64,000 nt of DNA from Pandoraea pulmonicola (GTDB lineage Bacteria > Pseudomonadota > Gammaproteobacteria > Burkholderiales > Burkholderiaceae): NCBI RefSeq assembly GCF_000815105.2, contig NZ_CP010310.2, positions 2,542,001 through 2,606,000 on the forward strand, written 5' to 3'. How positions within the stretch are numbered: position 1 is the stretch's first letter; every line of letters starts with the position of its first letter. Made by a program: the position numbers and the translations under genes. The notes under the pieces were generated by a model that was not told where the DNA came from, made no database searches, and saw only the letters and a list, made by a program, of their open reading frames with translations. Shown here one piece after another: positions 24,674-33,696 of the stretch.

Positions 24674-24933
24674 GAATCCTCTTGCGGATGGATAGGTTGT
24701 GTCGGGGCGTTGGCGCCAATCGGCAAACCCAATTCGTCGCAAGCAGGAAGCAAATCGCGGATGGGGCAGAAAGCGGATCGAAATCCGTATCGTAAGCCAG
24801 GGACGGCGGCGGGTCGTTCTTCAGGAACGCCAGTGCCGGCAAGAACTACTACGGCTTATCACAGGATTGGGGCAAAACGCGGTTTTCGTCGCTTGACGGG
24901 AATTGATATGGGGTCCCGCAAAGCGAAGCGCGG

Positions 24934-24939
24934 ATTATA
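24934..24939 (-). promoter_or_regulatory. TATAAT -10 element of the helicase gene
   Basis: On the minus strand the sequence GTCAGGTATAATCCGCG gives a perfect -10. No good -35 lies 16-18 bp upstream. Transcription would start near 24927, about 255 nt before the helicase ATG. Confidence 0.45.
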
Positions 24940-25126
24940 CCTGACTTTTTCGAAAAGTGCACGTTCGGATTTTCACTGGGATGGAACGGTCCGAATGAGG
25001 GGGCCGACCCGACCTCGATGGCATGCGGCTCCCTGAAGCGGCGCCCGCCGGCGCGGGAAACGACGGCGGGCATGTGCTGCAAGCTGCAATCCCCAATCCC
25101 GTTAGGTCGCGCGGCGCGTGGCCGAT

Positions 25127-25132
25127 TACAAT
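25127..25132 (+). promoter_or_regulatory. TACAAT -10 element close to the tsaB start
   Basis: TACAAT ends 6 bp before the tsaB ATG at 25139, so a transcript from it would begin at or next to the start codon. The -35 region is weak (TTAGGT, 19-bp spacing). Confidence 0.35.
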
Positions 25133-25138
25133 AGCGCC

Positions 25139-25897
25139 ATGTCTTCGATTACGCTTCTCGCCCTCGACACCTCGACCGAATTCTGTTCGGTCGCCGTGTA
25201 TCGCCATGATCCCGCCTGCGGTGCCCCGGCCCTCGTGGTCGAGCGCCACCTCGATACCGGCCCCGTCTCCAGTACCCATATCCTGCCTGCCGCCCGCGAC
25301 GTATTGCGTGAGGCGGGGATCACGCTCGCGGCTTGCGACGCGATCGCGTTCGGCGCCGGGCCGGGCTCGTTCACCGGATTGCGCACCGCGTGCGGTGTGG
25401 CACAGGGACTGGCGTTCGGCGCCGGGCTGCCGGTGGTGCCGGTCGGTACGCTGCTGGCCTGTGCCGAGGCGGCCCGGGCATCGCGTGCGGGCACCGAGCG
25501 TGTGCTCGTCGCCCTCGATGCACGGATGAACGAGGCCTATTGGGCCGACTACGCATGGGATGCTGCCGCTCGAGACTGGCGCGAAGTGCGGGCCCCGTCG
25601 CTCGACGCGGCCGAGAAGGTGCGCGCGCCCGATGCGGATTTTGTTGTCGCGGGCAATGCGGTGACGGCGTTCGGCGAACGCCTGCAAGCGGCCCTGCGGG
25701 CGCAAGCCGTGCTGGCCGACGCCATGCCGCGCGCGCGCCACGTCGCCGAACTCGCGGCCCGCGCGTTTGCGCGAGGCGAAGCGATTCCGGCGGATCGGGC
25801 CATGCCGGTCTACATCCGCAACAAGGTGGCGCAGACGACGGCCGAGCGCGAAGCGATCAAGCAAGCGACGCGCGGCGACGACAAGGGGGCGTCCTGA
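25139..25897 (+). CDS. tsaB: tRNA threonylcarbamoyladenosine biosynthesis protein TsaB
   Basis: TsaB is the ASKHA-fold partner of TsaD in the complex that makes t6A37 in ANN-decoding tRNAs. The 252 residues begin LLALDTSTEFCSVAVY (phosphate-1-like loop) and contain THILPAARDVL and GAGPGSFTGLRTACGVAQGL, the hallmark of the family. No ribosome site precedes ATG 25139. The stop codon overlaps the rimI start (TGATG), so tsaB-rimI-udg-DUF1853 form an overlapping operon. Confidence 0.95.
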   Translation: MSSITLLALDTSTEFCSVAVYRHDPACGAPALVVERHLDTGPVSSTHILPAARDVLREAGITLAACDAIAFGAGPGSFTGLRTACGVAQGLAFGAGLPVVPVGTLLACAEAARASRAGTERVLVALDARMNEAYWADYAWDAAARDWREVRAPSLDAAEKVRAPDADFVVAGNAVTAFGERLQAALRAQAVLADAMPRARHVAELAARAFARGEAIPADRAMPVYIRNKVAQTTAEREAIKQATRGDDKGAS

Positions 25898-26376
25898 TGC
25901 GCCAGGCCGGACCGAATCACTTTTCTCCGATGACGATGAGCGATCTCGACGAGATTGTCGGCGTCGAGGTGCGCGCCTATCCGTTCCCGTGGACGCGGCA
26001 GAACTTCGTCGACTCGCTTGCCGCGGGGCATCAGGGCGTTTGTCTGCGTGCGGTCGATGGCGCGCTGCTCGGCTATTTTCTGCTCATGCCGGTCGTCGAC
26101 GAAGCGCATCTTCTCAACGTTTGCGTGGTGCCGGAGATGCAGGGCAACGGATTGGGCGTGCAGTTGCTCGAAGAAGTCGTGCGCGTCTCGCGTGCGCAGG
26201 GAATGGGCGGCGTGCTGCTCGAGGTGCGGCCGTCGAACATGCGTGCGCTGCGCATTTATGAGCGTTTCGGCTTCGAACAGATCGGCCGTCGCAAGGGATA
26301 CTATCCGGCGAGCGGGCGTCGTGAGGACGCCATCGTGATGCGCCTGTCGTGGGAGACCGATCGTGCCGTGGCCTAA
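25897..26376 (+). CDS. rimI: Ribosomal protein S18 alanine N-acetyltransferase RimI
   Basis: This 159-residue GNAT acetyltransferase has EVRAYPFPWTRQNFVDSL, then the acetyl-CoA site VVPEMQGNGLGVQLLEEVV and RPSNMRALRIYERFGFEQIGRRKGYYP. RimI acetylates the N-terminal Ala of S18. The gene is directly coupled to tsaB by a 1-bp overlap and overlaps the glycosylase gene by 14 bp. The tsaB-rimI pairing is common in proteobacteria. Confidence 0.95.
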   Translation: MRQAGPNHFSPMTMSDLDEIVGVEVRAYPFPWTRQNFVDSLAAGHQGVCLRAVDGALLGYFLLMPVVDEAHLLNVCVVPEMQGNGLGVQLLEEVVRVSRAQGMGGVLLEVRPSNMRALRIYERFGFEQIGRRKGYYPASGRREDAIVMRLSWETDRAVA

Positions 26377-27436
26377 AGCGATTCTGGAAGAGTTCGGGCT
26401 GTGGCCGGTGTGGATGCCGCAAGGCGCCGTCGTGGCGCATGCGGCCGGCCCGGAAGCCGGCGACGTGGCGACACTCACCGCGCCCGAAGGCGCCACGTGG
26501 GCGACAAATGCACCGAGCGCCGATGAACTCCCGCCGTGGGATGTTGCGCCGGCAGCCGCGGCCGTCCCTGCTGCGCCGATCGCATCGGTGGCGCCGACGC
26601 CTGCCGCCTCGCGTCCTGCGGCGCGCGCCGCCGTGCCGGACGAGGCGCCCGCGGCGAGCGCATCGCACGGTGGGCAGCGTCGCATGGCCGATTTGCCGCC
26701 CGACGACATACCGATGTGGCTCGACAGCGACGGCAACGGCGATGGCGACGCGGCGGCCGATGCCGCGCTGTGGTCGATCGTGCGCGATGCGGGTGATGCG
26801 GGGGACGGGCTGGCGGCGGCACGCGCGGCGGTGCCGGCGGTCGAGACGCTCGACTGGGACGCGTTGGCCGAGCGCGTCTCCAATTGCCGGCTGTGCGGCC
26901 TGTGCGAGAAACGTAAGCAGACGGTGTTCGGCGTGGGCGATCGCGAAGCCGACTGGCTGCTCGTGGGCGAGGCGCCGGGGCAACAGGAAGACCTGCAGGG
27001 CGAGCCGTTCGTCGGACAAGCGGGTAAGCTGCTCGACAACATGCTGCGTGCGGTGACGTTGCGGCGCGGCGAGAACGTGTACATTGCGAACGTGCTCAAG
27101 TGCCGTCCGCCGAACAACCGGGACCCGGAAGCCGGCGAGGTGGCGAGCTGCGAGCCGTATCTGAAGCGTCAGGTGGCGCTGCTCAAGCCGCGCGTGATCG
27201 TGGTGATGGGGCGTTTCGCGGCGCAGAGCATTCTGCGCACGCAGGCGAGCATCGCCAGCTTGCGCGGCCGTGTGCACGAGTATGAAGGGGTGCCGGTGAT
27301 CGTGACTTATCATCCGGCCTACCTGTTACGCAGTCTGCCCGACAAGGCCAAGGCCTGGACGGATTGGTGCCTGGCGCGGGCTACCTACGAGGCAGTGTGC
27401 GAATCGACTCCGGCCAGCGGGCCTACGGCGAACTGA
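26363..27436 (+). CDS. Family 4 uracil-DNA glycosylase with long N-terminal extension
   Basis: This 357-residue protein has its catalytic core at about 165-345. Motif GEAPGQQEDLQGEPFVG and the C-terminal HPAYLLR match family 4 enzymes, which remove uracil from DNA. C178, C181, C247 and C263 have the spacing (C-x2-C, C-x15-C) of the [4Fe-4S] cluster ligands; C175 is an extra nearby Cys. Residues 1-160 are Ala/Pro- and Asp-rich and probably disordered apart from LEEFGLWPVWMP at the start. GTG 26363 is the start and lies inside rimI. Confidence 0.92.
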   Translation: MPWPKAILEEFGLWPVWMPQGAVVAHAAGPEAGDVATLTAPEGATWATNAPSADELPPWDVAPAAAAVPAAPIASVAPTPAASRPAARAAVPDEAPAASASHGGQRRMADLPPDDIPMWLDSDGNGDGDAAADAALWSIVRDAGDAGDGLAAARAAVPAVETLDWDALAERVSNCRLCGLCEKRKQTVFGVGDREADWLLVGEAPGQQEDLQGEPFVGQAGKLLDNMLRAVTLRRGENVYIANVLKCRPPNNRDPEAGEVASCEPYLKRQVALLKPRVIVVMGRFAAQSILRTQASIASLRGRVHEYEGVPVIVTYHPAYLLRSLPDKAKAWTDWCLARATYEAVCESTPASGPTAN

Positions 27437-28611
27437 TCGAAACGCTGCGCGAGGCGCCGGTGCGCGACCTCGCGTGGCTGCTGCTGTCCGCTGATTTGCT
27501 CAGTGCCGCGCGCTTTCCGGCGGCGCTTGCCCATTTCGACGGCGTTCAGGCGGCGGCCGATGCGCCTCCTGCGTCGGCGCGGCAGCGCCCGGATGCCGCC
27601 GTGTCCGGCGATCCCGATCCCATCTTCCATTCCCGAGACCTGCACGACTGGCTGCTCGCCTGCGACGCCAATCCCGAGCCGCTGCGCGAATTTCTGACGC
27701 GGGGCGAGAGCCACCGGCTCGGGCGCTATGCCGAGCAGTTGCTGCACTTCGCGCTGTTGCACAGCCCGCGTTTCGATCTGCTGGCGGCGGGGTTGCAGGT
27801 GCGGGATGCGCGGCGCAGCAACATGACGCTCGGCGAATGCGACTTCCTGCTCGAGCGCCGCTCCGATCGCCGGTTGCTGCATTGGGAGCTGGCGGTGAAG
27901 CTGTATCTCTTCGTTCCGCCGGCGGCCCCCGAGCCGCTCGGCGAGCGTGCCGTCCAGTTCCACTGGCTCGGGCCGAATCTGGCCGACAGCTTTGCCGACA
28001 AGGTGGCGCGGCTGCTGGGACATCAACTTCGGCTCACCACGCTCGACGCCGCGCGCAGTGCATTGCCCGCCGCTGGGCCGTGGTTGCCGCAGGTGTATCT
28101 GAAGGGCTGGCTGTTCCATCCGCTGGCGCACCCGGTGCAGTTGCCGCAGGCGGCGTCCGAGGCGCATGGCCGCGGCTGGTGGGCCACGCTCGACGAGTGG
28201 TGGGCGCACGCACAGTCGCAGGTGCATGCCAGGACGGCGCCGCCGGAACGGGCATGGGCCATGCTGCCTCGCGCGCGTTGGCTGGCGCCGGCGCGTGTCG
28301 CGGCGTCGGATGCGTTGTCGCTCGTCGACATGCACGAACGCATCGAGACGCACTGGCGCGAACGCGGCATCGCCGAGCCACTGCTGATCGTTTCGCTGGC
28401 GCGGCATGAGCAGGCGGGCAAAGGGGCTGGAGGTGCTGGCAATGGCGGCGGAGCGGCCCACGACTGGTTCGAATGCGAACGGGGCTTCATCGTGCCGGAC
28501 TTCTGGGCGCCGCGTGCGCGGCATCGCATCGAGGAGTTGAGCGAGCGCGCCGAGGCGGCTGCGCAGCGCGCGCTCGCACGCGCTGCCGAAGACAGTGCGC
28601 CGTCGATCTGA
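27397..28611 (+). CDS. DUF1853 family protein
   Basis: This roughly 404-residue protein matches DUF1853 through RYAEQLLHFALLHSPRFDLLAAG, then TLGECDFLLE, LLHWELAVKLYL and FWAPR near the C-terminus. E-D/F-L and E-A-V-K dispersed acidic and Lys residues recall PD-(D/E)XK-like folds, but this is only an impression and no function is established. GTG 27397 is preferred; it overlaps the end of the glycosylase gene by 40 bp. An upstream in-frame start at 27364 is possible. Coupling with a DNA repair glycosylase suggests a nucleic acid role. Confidence 0.8.
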   Translation: MRIDSGQRAYGELIETLREAPVRDLAWLLLSADLLSAARFPAALAHFDGVQAAADAPPASARQRPDAAVSGDPDPIFHSRDLHDWLLACDANPEPLREFLTRGESHRLGRYAEQLLHFALLHSPRFDLLAAGLQVRDARRSNMTLGECDFLLERRSDRRLLHWELAVKLYLFVPPAAPEPLGERAVQFHWLGPNLADSFADKVARLLGHQLRLTTLDAARSALPAAGPWLPQVYLKGWLFHPLAHPVQLPQAASEAHGRGWWATLDEWWAHAQSQVHARTAPPERAWAMLPRARWLAPARVAASDALSLVDMHERIETHWRERGIAEPLLIVSLARHEQAGKGAGGAGNGGGAAHDWFECERGFIVPDFWAPRARHRIEELSERAEAAAQRALARAAEDSAPSI

Positions 28612-28680
28612 GAAAGCAGAAGGGAGCGGAAGAGAACCGGGGGCAGATGGGCGGGATACTGGCGCGTCGGACGATGCGCG

Positions 28681-29505
28681 TCACGCCTTCGGCCAGATGG
28701 CGTGGAAGTGGTGGACCGGCCCGATGCCGTGGCCGATGCGCAGTTCGTCGCTGGCGGCGAGCGCGCCGTTCAGATAGGTCTTGGCGTCACGTACGGTGTT
28801 CGACCAGTCCTCGCGACGCGGGCGCAGTGCGGCGAGCGCGGCCGACAGCGTGCAGCCGGTGCCGTGCGTGTTGTGGGCGGCGATGCGCGGCGCGTTGAAG
28901 CGCTCGACGCCGGCGGCGCTCACGAGCCAGTCCGGGCTCAGTTCGCTCGCCAGGTGCCCGCCCTTGACGAGCACATTGCGGGCGCCCAGCGCGCGCAGCG
29001 CCTGCGCCTGACGCTCCATCCCGGCTTCGTCCTCGGCAGGCGCCACGCCAAGCAGCGCTGCCGCTTCGGGCAGGTTGGGCGTGATCAGATCCGCCAGCGG
29101 CAGCAGTTCGTCGCGCAGGGCGGCAACGGCATCCGGCTGCAGCAGCGCGTGCCCGCTCTTCGAAATCATCACGGTATCGAGCACCACGAAGCGCGGCTTG
29201 TACTGGCGCAGGCCGGCGGCCACCGCGCGCACGACGTCGGCGTTGGCCAGCATGCCGAGCTTCACCGCATCGACATCGAGGTCCTGGAACACGGCATCCA
29301 TTTGCGCCGTGACGAAGCTCGCAGGCGGCGTGTGGATGCCGGTCACACCCAGCGTGTTCTGCGCGGTGAGCGCCGTGATGACGCTCGCGCCATACGCGCC
29401 GAGCGCGGAGAAAGTCTTGAGATCGGCCTGGATGCCGGCCCCGCCGCCGGAGTCCGATCCTGCGATGGTCAGGGCGATGGGAACGGACGACTGACGCAAA
29501 TTCAT
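28681..29505 (-). CDS. thiD: Hydroxymethylpyrimidine/phosphomethylpyrimidine kinase
   Basis: This 274-residue ribokinase-fold enzyme phosphorylates HMP and HMP-P for thiamine synthesis. It has ALTIAGSDSGGGAGIQADLK (20-39 region), TPNLPEAAALLG, VLVKGGH and NTHGTGCTLSAALAA with the catalytic Asp position replaced by the usual HGTGCT anion hole. ATG 29505 follows the lplT stop by a single base, so its translation probably depends on lplT. No other thiamine genes are near. Confidence 0.95.
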   Translation of the reverse strand: MNLRQSSVPIALTIAGSDSGGGAGIQADLKTFSALGAYGASVITALTAQNTLGVTGIHTPPASFVTAQMDAVFQDLDVDAVKLGMLANADVVRAVAAGLRQYKPRFVVLDTVMISKSGHALLQPDAVAALRDELLPLADLITPNLPEAAALLGVAPAEDEAGMERQAQALRALGARNVLVKGGHLASELSPDWLVSAAGVERFNAPRIAAHNTHGTGCTLSAALAALRPRREDWSNTVRDAKTYLNGALAASDELRIGHGIGPVHHFHAIWPKA

Positions 29506-29506
29506 A

Positions 29507-30799
29507 TCAATGCTTGACTTCGCCGATGAGCGCAACCGAGTCGAATTCGCGCTGATTGGCCTGATGGCGCTTCATGACGAGCCACATCGTGCCCGAGACG
29601 AACACGCCGAACAGAATGATCACGACCCCGACCGGCACGTTGCACCAGATGAGCAGGGCGTAGAGGCACAGCATGATCAGCACCGACAGGTTCTCGTTGA
29701 AGTTCTGCACGGCGATGGAGTGACCGGCCGAGAGCAGCACGTGCCCGCGATGCTGGAGCAGGGCGTTCATCGGTACCACGAAGAACCCGGCGAGCGCGCC
29801 GACGATGATCAGGAAGATGTAGGCGATGATCAGATACAGCGGCATCTTCCACTCGGTGCCCCACGGCAGGAGATCCTTGGAGAAGAACGCCATGGCCATG
29901 ACGGCAATGCCCATGGCGATCCCCACTGGCAGCACGGACAGCGAGCGCTTGAGCGGAATGCGCGAGGCGGCCACGATCGCGCCGACGGCCACGCCGACGG
30001 CCGACACGGCCTGCAGGATCGCGCCTTCGGAGAGCGTCATGCCGAGCGCTTTTTCGGCCCAGCGCAGCACGATGAACTGCAACGTTGCACCGGCGCCCCA
30101 GAACAGGGTGGTCACGGCGAGCGAGATCTGGCCCAGCTTGTCGCGCCACAGCGTGACGAAGCAGTCGGCGAAATCGGAGACGAGCTTGATCGGGTTGCGT
30201 TCCTGACGCGCATAGCGCGCGCCGGTATCGGGGATGCGCAGATTGAACAGCGCGGCGATCACGTAGATGCCCATGATGACCACCATCGCGGCCATTGCCG
30301 GCGAACTGATGACTTCGGGCGTGTGATGCAGTACCCACTGGGAGACGTGCGGGCTGATGAGTGCGCCACCGAGCACTGTGCCCAGGATGATCGAACTGAC
30401 CGTCAGGCCTTCGATCCAGCCGTTGGCCGCGACGAGTTTTTCGGCGGGCAGCAATTCGGTGAGAATTCCGTATTTCGCGGGCGAGTAGGCCGCGGCGCCA
30501 AAGCCGACGACGCCGTAGGCGATGAGCGGATGCGAGCCGAACAGCATCATCAGACAGCCCACGACCTTGATCGAATTGCTGATGAACATCACCCGGCCCT
30601 TGGGCATCGAGTCGGCGAACGCGCCCACGTAGGCGGCGAGAATGACGTACGAGAGAACGAAGAAGAGTTTGAGCAGCGGTGTCATCCACTGCGGGGAATG
30701 CAGGTCCTTCAGGAGTGCGATTGCGGCGATGAGCAATGCGTTGTCGGCCAGCGACGAAAAAAACTGCGCGGCCATGATGGTGTAAAAGCCTTTCTTCAT
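29507..30799 (-). CDS. lplT: Lysophospholipid transporter LplT
   Basis: This 430-residue major facilitator protein has twelve hydrophobic segments and the family N-terminus MKKGFYTIMAAQFFSSLADN. LplT flips lysophospholipids across the inner membrane for re-acylation. In enterobacteria the gene sits beside aas; here no acyltransferase gene follows, and thiD comes instead. An in-frame GTG at 30877 would add 26 residues, but the family start is ATG 30799. It is divergent from alr. Confidence 0.93.
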   Translation of the reverse strand: MKKGFYTIMAAQFFSSLADNALLIAAIALLKDLHSPQWMTPLLKLFFVLSYVILAAYVGAFADSMPKGRVMFISNSIKVVGCLMMLFGSHPLIAYGVVGFGAAAYSPAKYGILTELLPAEKLVAANGWIEGLTVSSIILGTVLGGALISPHVSQWVLHHTPEVISSPAMAAMVVIMGIYVIAALFNLRIPDTGARYARQERNPIKLVSDFADCFVTLWRDKLGQISLAVTTLFWGAGATLQFIVLRWAEKALGMTLSEGAILQAVSAVGVAVGAIVAASRIPLKRSLSVLPVGIAMGIAVMAMAFFSKDLLPWGTEWKMPLYLIIAYIFLIIVGALAGFFVVPMNALLQHRGHVLLSAGHSIAVQNFNENLSVLIMLCLYALLIWCNVPVGVVIILFGVFVSGTMWLVMKRHQANQREFDSVALIGEVKH

Positions 30800-31137
30800 C
30801 GGTACTTGAGTCGATCCCGTGCGGCGTAAAACTTGCGTGTCTCGGTTGTCGGAATCCGCGGCGCCCTCCGCGGGCACCTTAACGGGAAGAAACCGGGCTT
30901 AAACACAGGGGTATCTGCGCTCATCCAGCCTTCAAATGTCGCCAAACGACCGTATGCGCGGTCTTGAAGCCCCCGTGCCGGGCGCCCGGTCGCCCTCGGT
31001 CTGAGACCGATATTCTTGTCGGGATAAAGATTTCGGCAAAACAAGTTGTGCGCACGGCTTTATAACACGAAAATATGCCGATGCGTTATGCCGCCAGCCT
31101 GCGCCAGCGAGCTTCTCTTTCCGTTGCCGAACCTGCC
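30800..31137. other. 338-bp divergent region between lplT and alr
   Basis: It contains the palindrome at 30996-31010 and a TATAAC hexamer (31061-31066) that may be the alr -10. I see no gene in it. Confidence 0.5.
30996..31010. promoter_or_regulatory. 15-bp palindrome TCGGTCTGAGACCGA
   Basis: A perfect 7-bp inverted repeat around one central G, in the divergent lplT/alr region. Its core GGTCTGAGACC recurs with small changes upstream of clpB and rpsB. It may be an operator. Confidence 0.4.
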
Positions 31138-32223
31138 ATGCCTCGTCCGATCAAAGTCTCGATTCATACCGCCGCTCTTGCCCACAATCTCGATGTCGCC
31201 CGCCGCTGTGTCGCCCGTCACGGCGCGCCTACCCCGAAGGTCTGGGCGATCGTCAAGGCCAACGCCTACGGGCACGGCATCGAGAACGCCTACCCTGGAT
31301 TGCGCGACGCCGACGGCTTCGGCCTGCTCGACCTCGACGAGGCCGTTCGTCTGCGCGAACTCGGCTGGGCCGGGCCCATTCTCCTGCTCGAAGGGTTCTT
31401 CACGCCGGAAGACCTGGCCGTCGTCGACGAGCACGGCCTGACGATCACCGTGCACTGCGACGAGCAACTGCGCATGCTCGAGACGGCGCGTCTCACCAAG
31501 CCGGTCAACGTGCAGTTGAAGATGAACTCCGGCATGAATCGTCTGGGCTTCGCGCCCGAGCGTTTCCGTGCCGCGTGGGAACGTGCCCGCGCGATTCCCT
31601 GCGTGAGCCAGATCGTGCTCATGACCCACTTCTCCGACGCCGACGGCCCGCGCGGTATCGAACACCAGATGGAGGCGTTCGAGCGCGGTGCGCGGGACGT
31701 GCCGGGCGAGCGCAGCCTCGCCAACTCGGCTGCCACGCTGTTCCATCCGGGCACGCACGGCGCCTGGGTGCGCCCGGGCATCATGCTCTACGGCTCGTCG
31801 CCGAAGGGCGTCGAAGTGCCGGCGGCGGATCTCGATCTGCAGCCGACGATGACGCTCGAGTCGGCGCTGATCGGTGTGCAGGAAGTGCCGGCGGGCGGCA
31901 CCGTCGGTTACGGCAGCGTTTTCAAGGCCGAAGCGCCGATGCGCGTCGGCACGGTGGCATGCGGTTATGCGGACGGCTATCCGCGTGTCGCCCCCACGGG
32001 CACGCCGGTGCTCGTCGATGGCGTGCGCACCCGCACGGTCGGCCGCGTGTCGATGGACATGCTCGCGGTCGATCTCACGCCGGTGCCGCAGGCGCGTGTC
32101 GGCTCGACCGTCACGCTGTGGGGGCGTGGACTGTGCATTGACGAGGTGGCTGCGGCAGCTGGCACGCTCGGCTACGAGTTGATGTGCGCGGTCACGCGCC
32201 GTGTTCCGGTGCACGCCAACTGA
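31138..32223 (+). CDS. alr: Alanine racemase
   Basis: This 361-residue PLP enzyme makes D-alanine for peptidoglycan. The PLP lysine is K40 in [38 protein letters not shown] with the second catalytic Tyr region, and [11 protein letters not shown] follow. ATG 31138 ([14 protein letters not shown]) is the family-like start; an in-frame ATG at 31075 adds 21 residues. It is followed by radA after 23 bp. Confidence 0.95.
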   Translation: MPRPIKVSIHTAALAHNLDVARRCVARHGAPTPKVWAIVKANAYGHGIENAYPGLRDADGFGLLDLDEAVRLRELGWAGPILLLEGFFTPEDLAVVDEHGLTITVHCDEQLRMLETARLTKPVNVQLKMNSGMNRLGFAPERFRAAWERARAIPCVSQIVLMTHFSDADGPRGIEHQMEAFERGARDVPGERSLANSAATLFHPGTHGAWVRPGIMLYGSSPKGVEVPAADLDLQPTMTLESALIGVQEVPAGGTVGYGSVFKAEAPMRVGTVACGYADGYPRVAPTGTPVLVDGVRTRTVGRVSMDMLAVDLTPVPQARVGSTVTLWGRGLCIDEVAAAAGTLGYELMCAVTRRVPVHAN

Positions 32224-32246
32224 ACGACGGGACGGGATCGCTGCGC

Positions 32247-33620
32247 ATGGCCAAAGCCAAGACTGTCTACATCTGCACCGAATGCGGGGGGCAAACGCCC
32301 AAGTGGGCCGGCCAGTGCCCCCACTGCAACGGCTGGAATACGCTCGTCGAGTCGGTGGCGGAAACGTCGACCGGCCATCGTTATCAGTCGCTTGCCAAGA
32401 GCACGCCGGTGCGCAAGCTCGCGCAGATCGAGGCGGCGGACGTGCCGCGTTTTTCGAGCGGCGTGAGCGAATTCGACCGTGTGCTCGGCGGCGGTCTCGT
32501 GTCGGGCGGTGTGGTGCTCATCGGCGGCGACCCAGGGATCGGCAAGTCGACGCTGCTGCTTCAATCGCTTGCGCACCTGTCGCGCGAGCGCCGGGCGCTC
32601 TACGTAAGCGGCGAAGAGTCCGGGGCGCAGATCGCCTTGCGGGCGCAGCGGCTCGGCCTGGGCGCGGCCGGCGACGGCGGCGGCGAGCTTGACCTGCTCG
32701 CCGAAATCCAGCTCGAGAAGATTCTCGGTGCGATGGAATCGGAGAAGCCCGACGTCGTCGTCATCGATTCGATTCAGACGATCTATTCCGAGGCACTGAG
32801 CTCCGCGCCCGGTTCGGTGGCGCAGGTGCGCGAGTGCGCGGCGCAGCTTACGCGCGCGGCGAAGCAGGGCGGTGTGACCGTCATCATGGTGGGCCACGTG
32901 ACGAAGGAAGGCAGTCTCGCGGGGCCGCGCGTGCTGGAGCACATCGTCGACACCGTGCTGTATTTCGAAGGCGATACGCATTCTTCCTACCGGCTGGTGC
33001 GCGCATTCAAGAACCGCTTCGGCGCCGTGAACGAGCTGGGCGTGTTCGCGATGACGGAGAAGGGATTGCGCGGCGTGGCGAACCCATCGGCGCTGTTTCT
33101 CTCGCAGCACGAGCAGAGTGTGCCGGGCTCTTGCGTGCTCGTTACGCAAGAGGGCACGCGGCCGCTGCTGGTCGAAGTGCAGGCGCTGGTCGATACGGCG
33201 CAGGTGCCGAATCCCCGGCGTCTGGCGGTCGGGCTGGAGCAGAACCGTCTGGCCATGCTGCTTGCGGTGATGCATCGCCACGCAGGCATCGCCTGTTTCG
33301 ACCAGGACGTGTTTCTCAACGCCGTGGGCGGCGTAAAGATTTCCGAGCCGGCGGCCGATCTGGCGGTGCTGCTGGCGATTCACTCGTCGCTGCGCAACAA
33401 GCCGTTGCCGCGTGGCATCGTGGCGTTCGGTGAAGTCGGTCTGGCGGGGGAGATCCGGCCGAGTCCGCGCGGACAGGACCGTCTGAAGGAGGCGGCCAAG
33501 CTCGGCTTCTCGATTGCGATCATCCCGAAGGCGAATGCGCCCAAGCACCCCATCGACGGTCTCGAAGTCCACGCCGTCGATCGGCTGGAGCAAGCCATTT
33601 CCGTGGTGGCGGGGATGTAA
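32247..33620 (+). CDS. radA: DNA repair protein RadA
   Basis: This 457-residue RecA-like ATPase promotes branch migration in recombination. The four-Cys zinc finger is CTECGG...CPHC (10-27). Walker A GGDPGIGKST is at about 98-107, the RadA-specific KNRFGAVNELGVF follows, and the C-terminal Lon-like domain has GEVGLAGEIRP. It follows alr closely, a pairing seen in other Burkholderiales, and converges on the ABC-F gene. Confidence 0.96.
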   Translation: MAKAKTVYICTECGGQTPKWAGQCPHCNGWNTLVESVAETSTGHRYQSLAKSTPVRKLAQIEAADVPRFSSGVSEFDRVLGGGLVSGGVVLIGGDPGIGKSTLLLQSLAHLSRERRALYVSGEESGAQIALRAQRLGLGAAGDGGGELDLLAEIQLEKILGAMESEKPDVVVIDSIQTIYSEALSSAPGSVAQVRECAAQLTRAAKQGGVTVIMVGHVTKEGSLAGPRVLEHIVDTVLYFEGDTHSSYRLVRAFKNRFGAVNELGVFAMTEKGLRGVANPSALFLSQHEQSVPGSCVLVTQEGTRPLLVEVQALVDTAQVPNPRRLAVGLEQNRLAMLLAVMHRHAGIACFDQDVFLNAVGGVKISEPAADLAVLLAIHSSLRNKPLPRGIVAFGEVGLAGEIRPSPRGQDRLKEAAKLGFSIAIIPKANAPKHPIDGLEVHAVDRLEQAISVVAGM

Positions 33621-33696
33621 CGCCGCCGCGAGGCGGGGTTGGACGATTGACGCGTCCTCGGCATGATCCTGCGGATCGTGCCGCCGCCCCGCGATA

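Larger units (their letters stand above)
24674..25138. other. 465-bp divergent region between the helicase gene and tsaB
   Basis: It contains no gene that I can support. It holds candidate -10 elements for both sides and, for the helicase, a predicted 5' leader of roughly 250 nt with unknown content. Confidence 0.5.
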
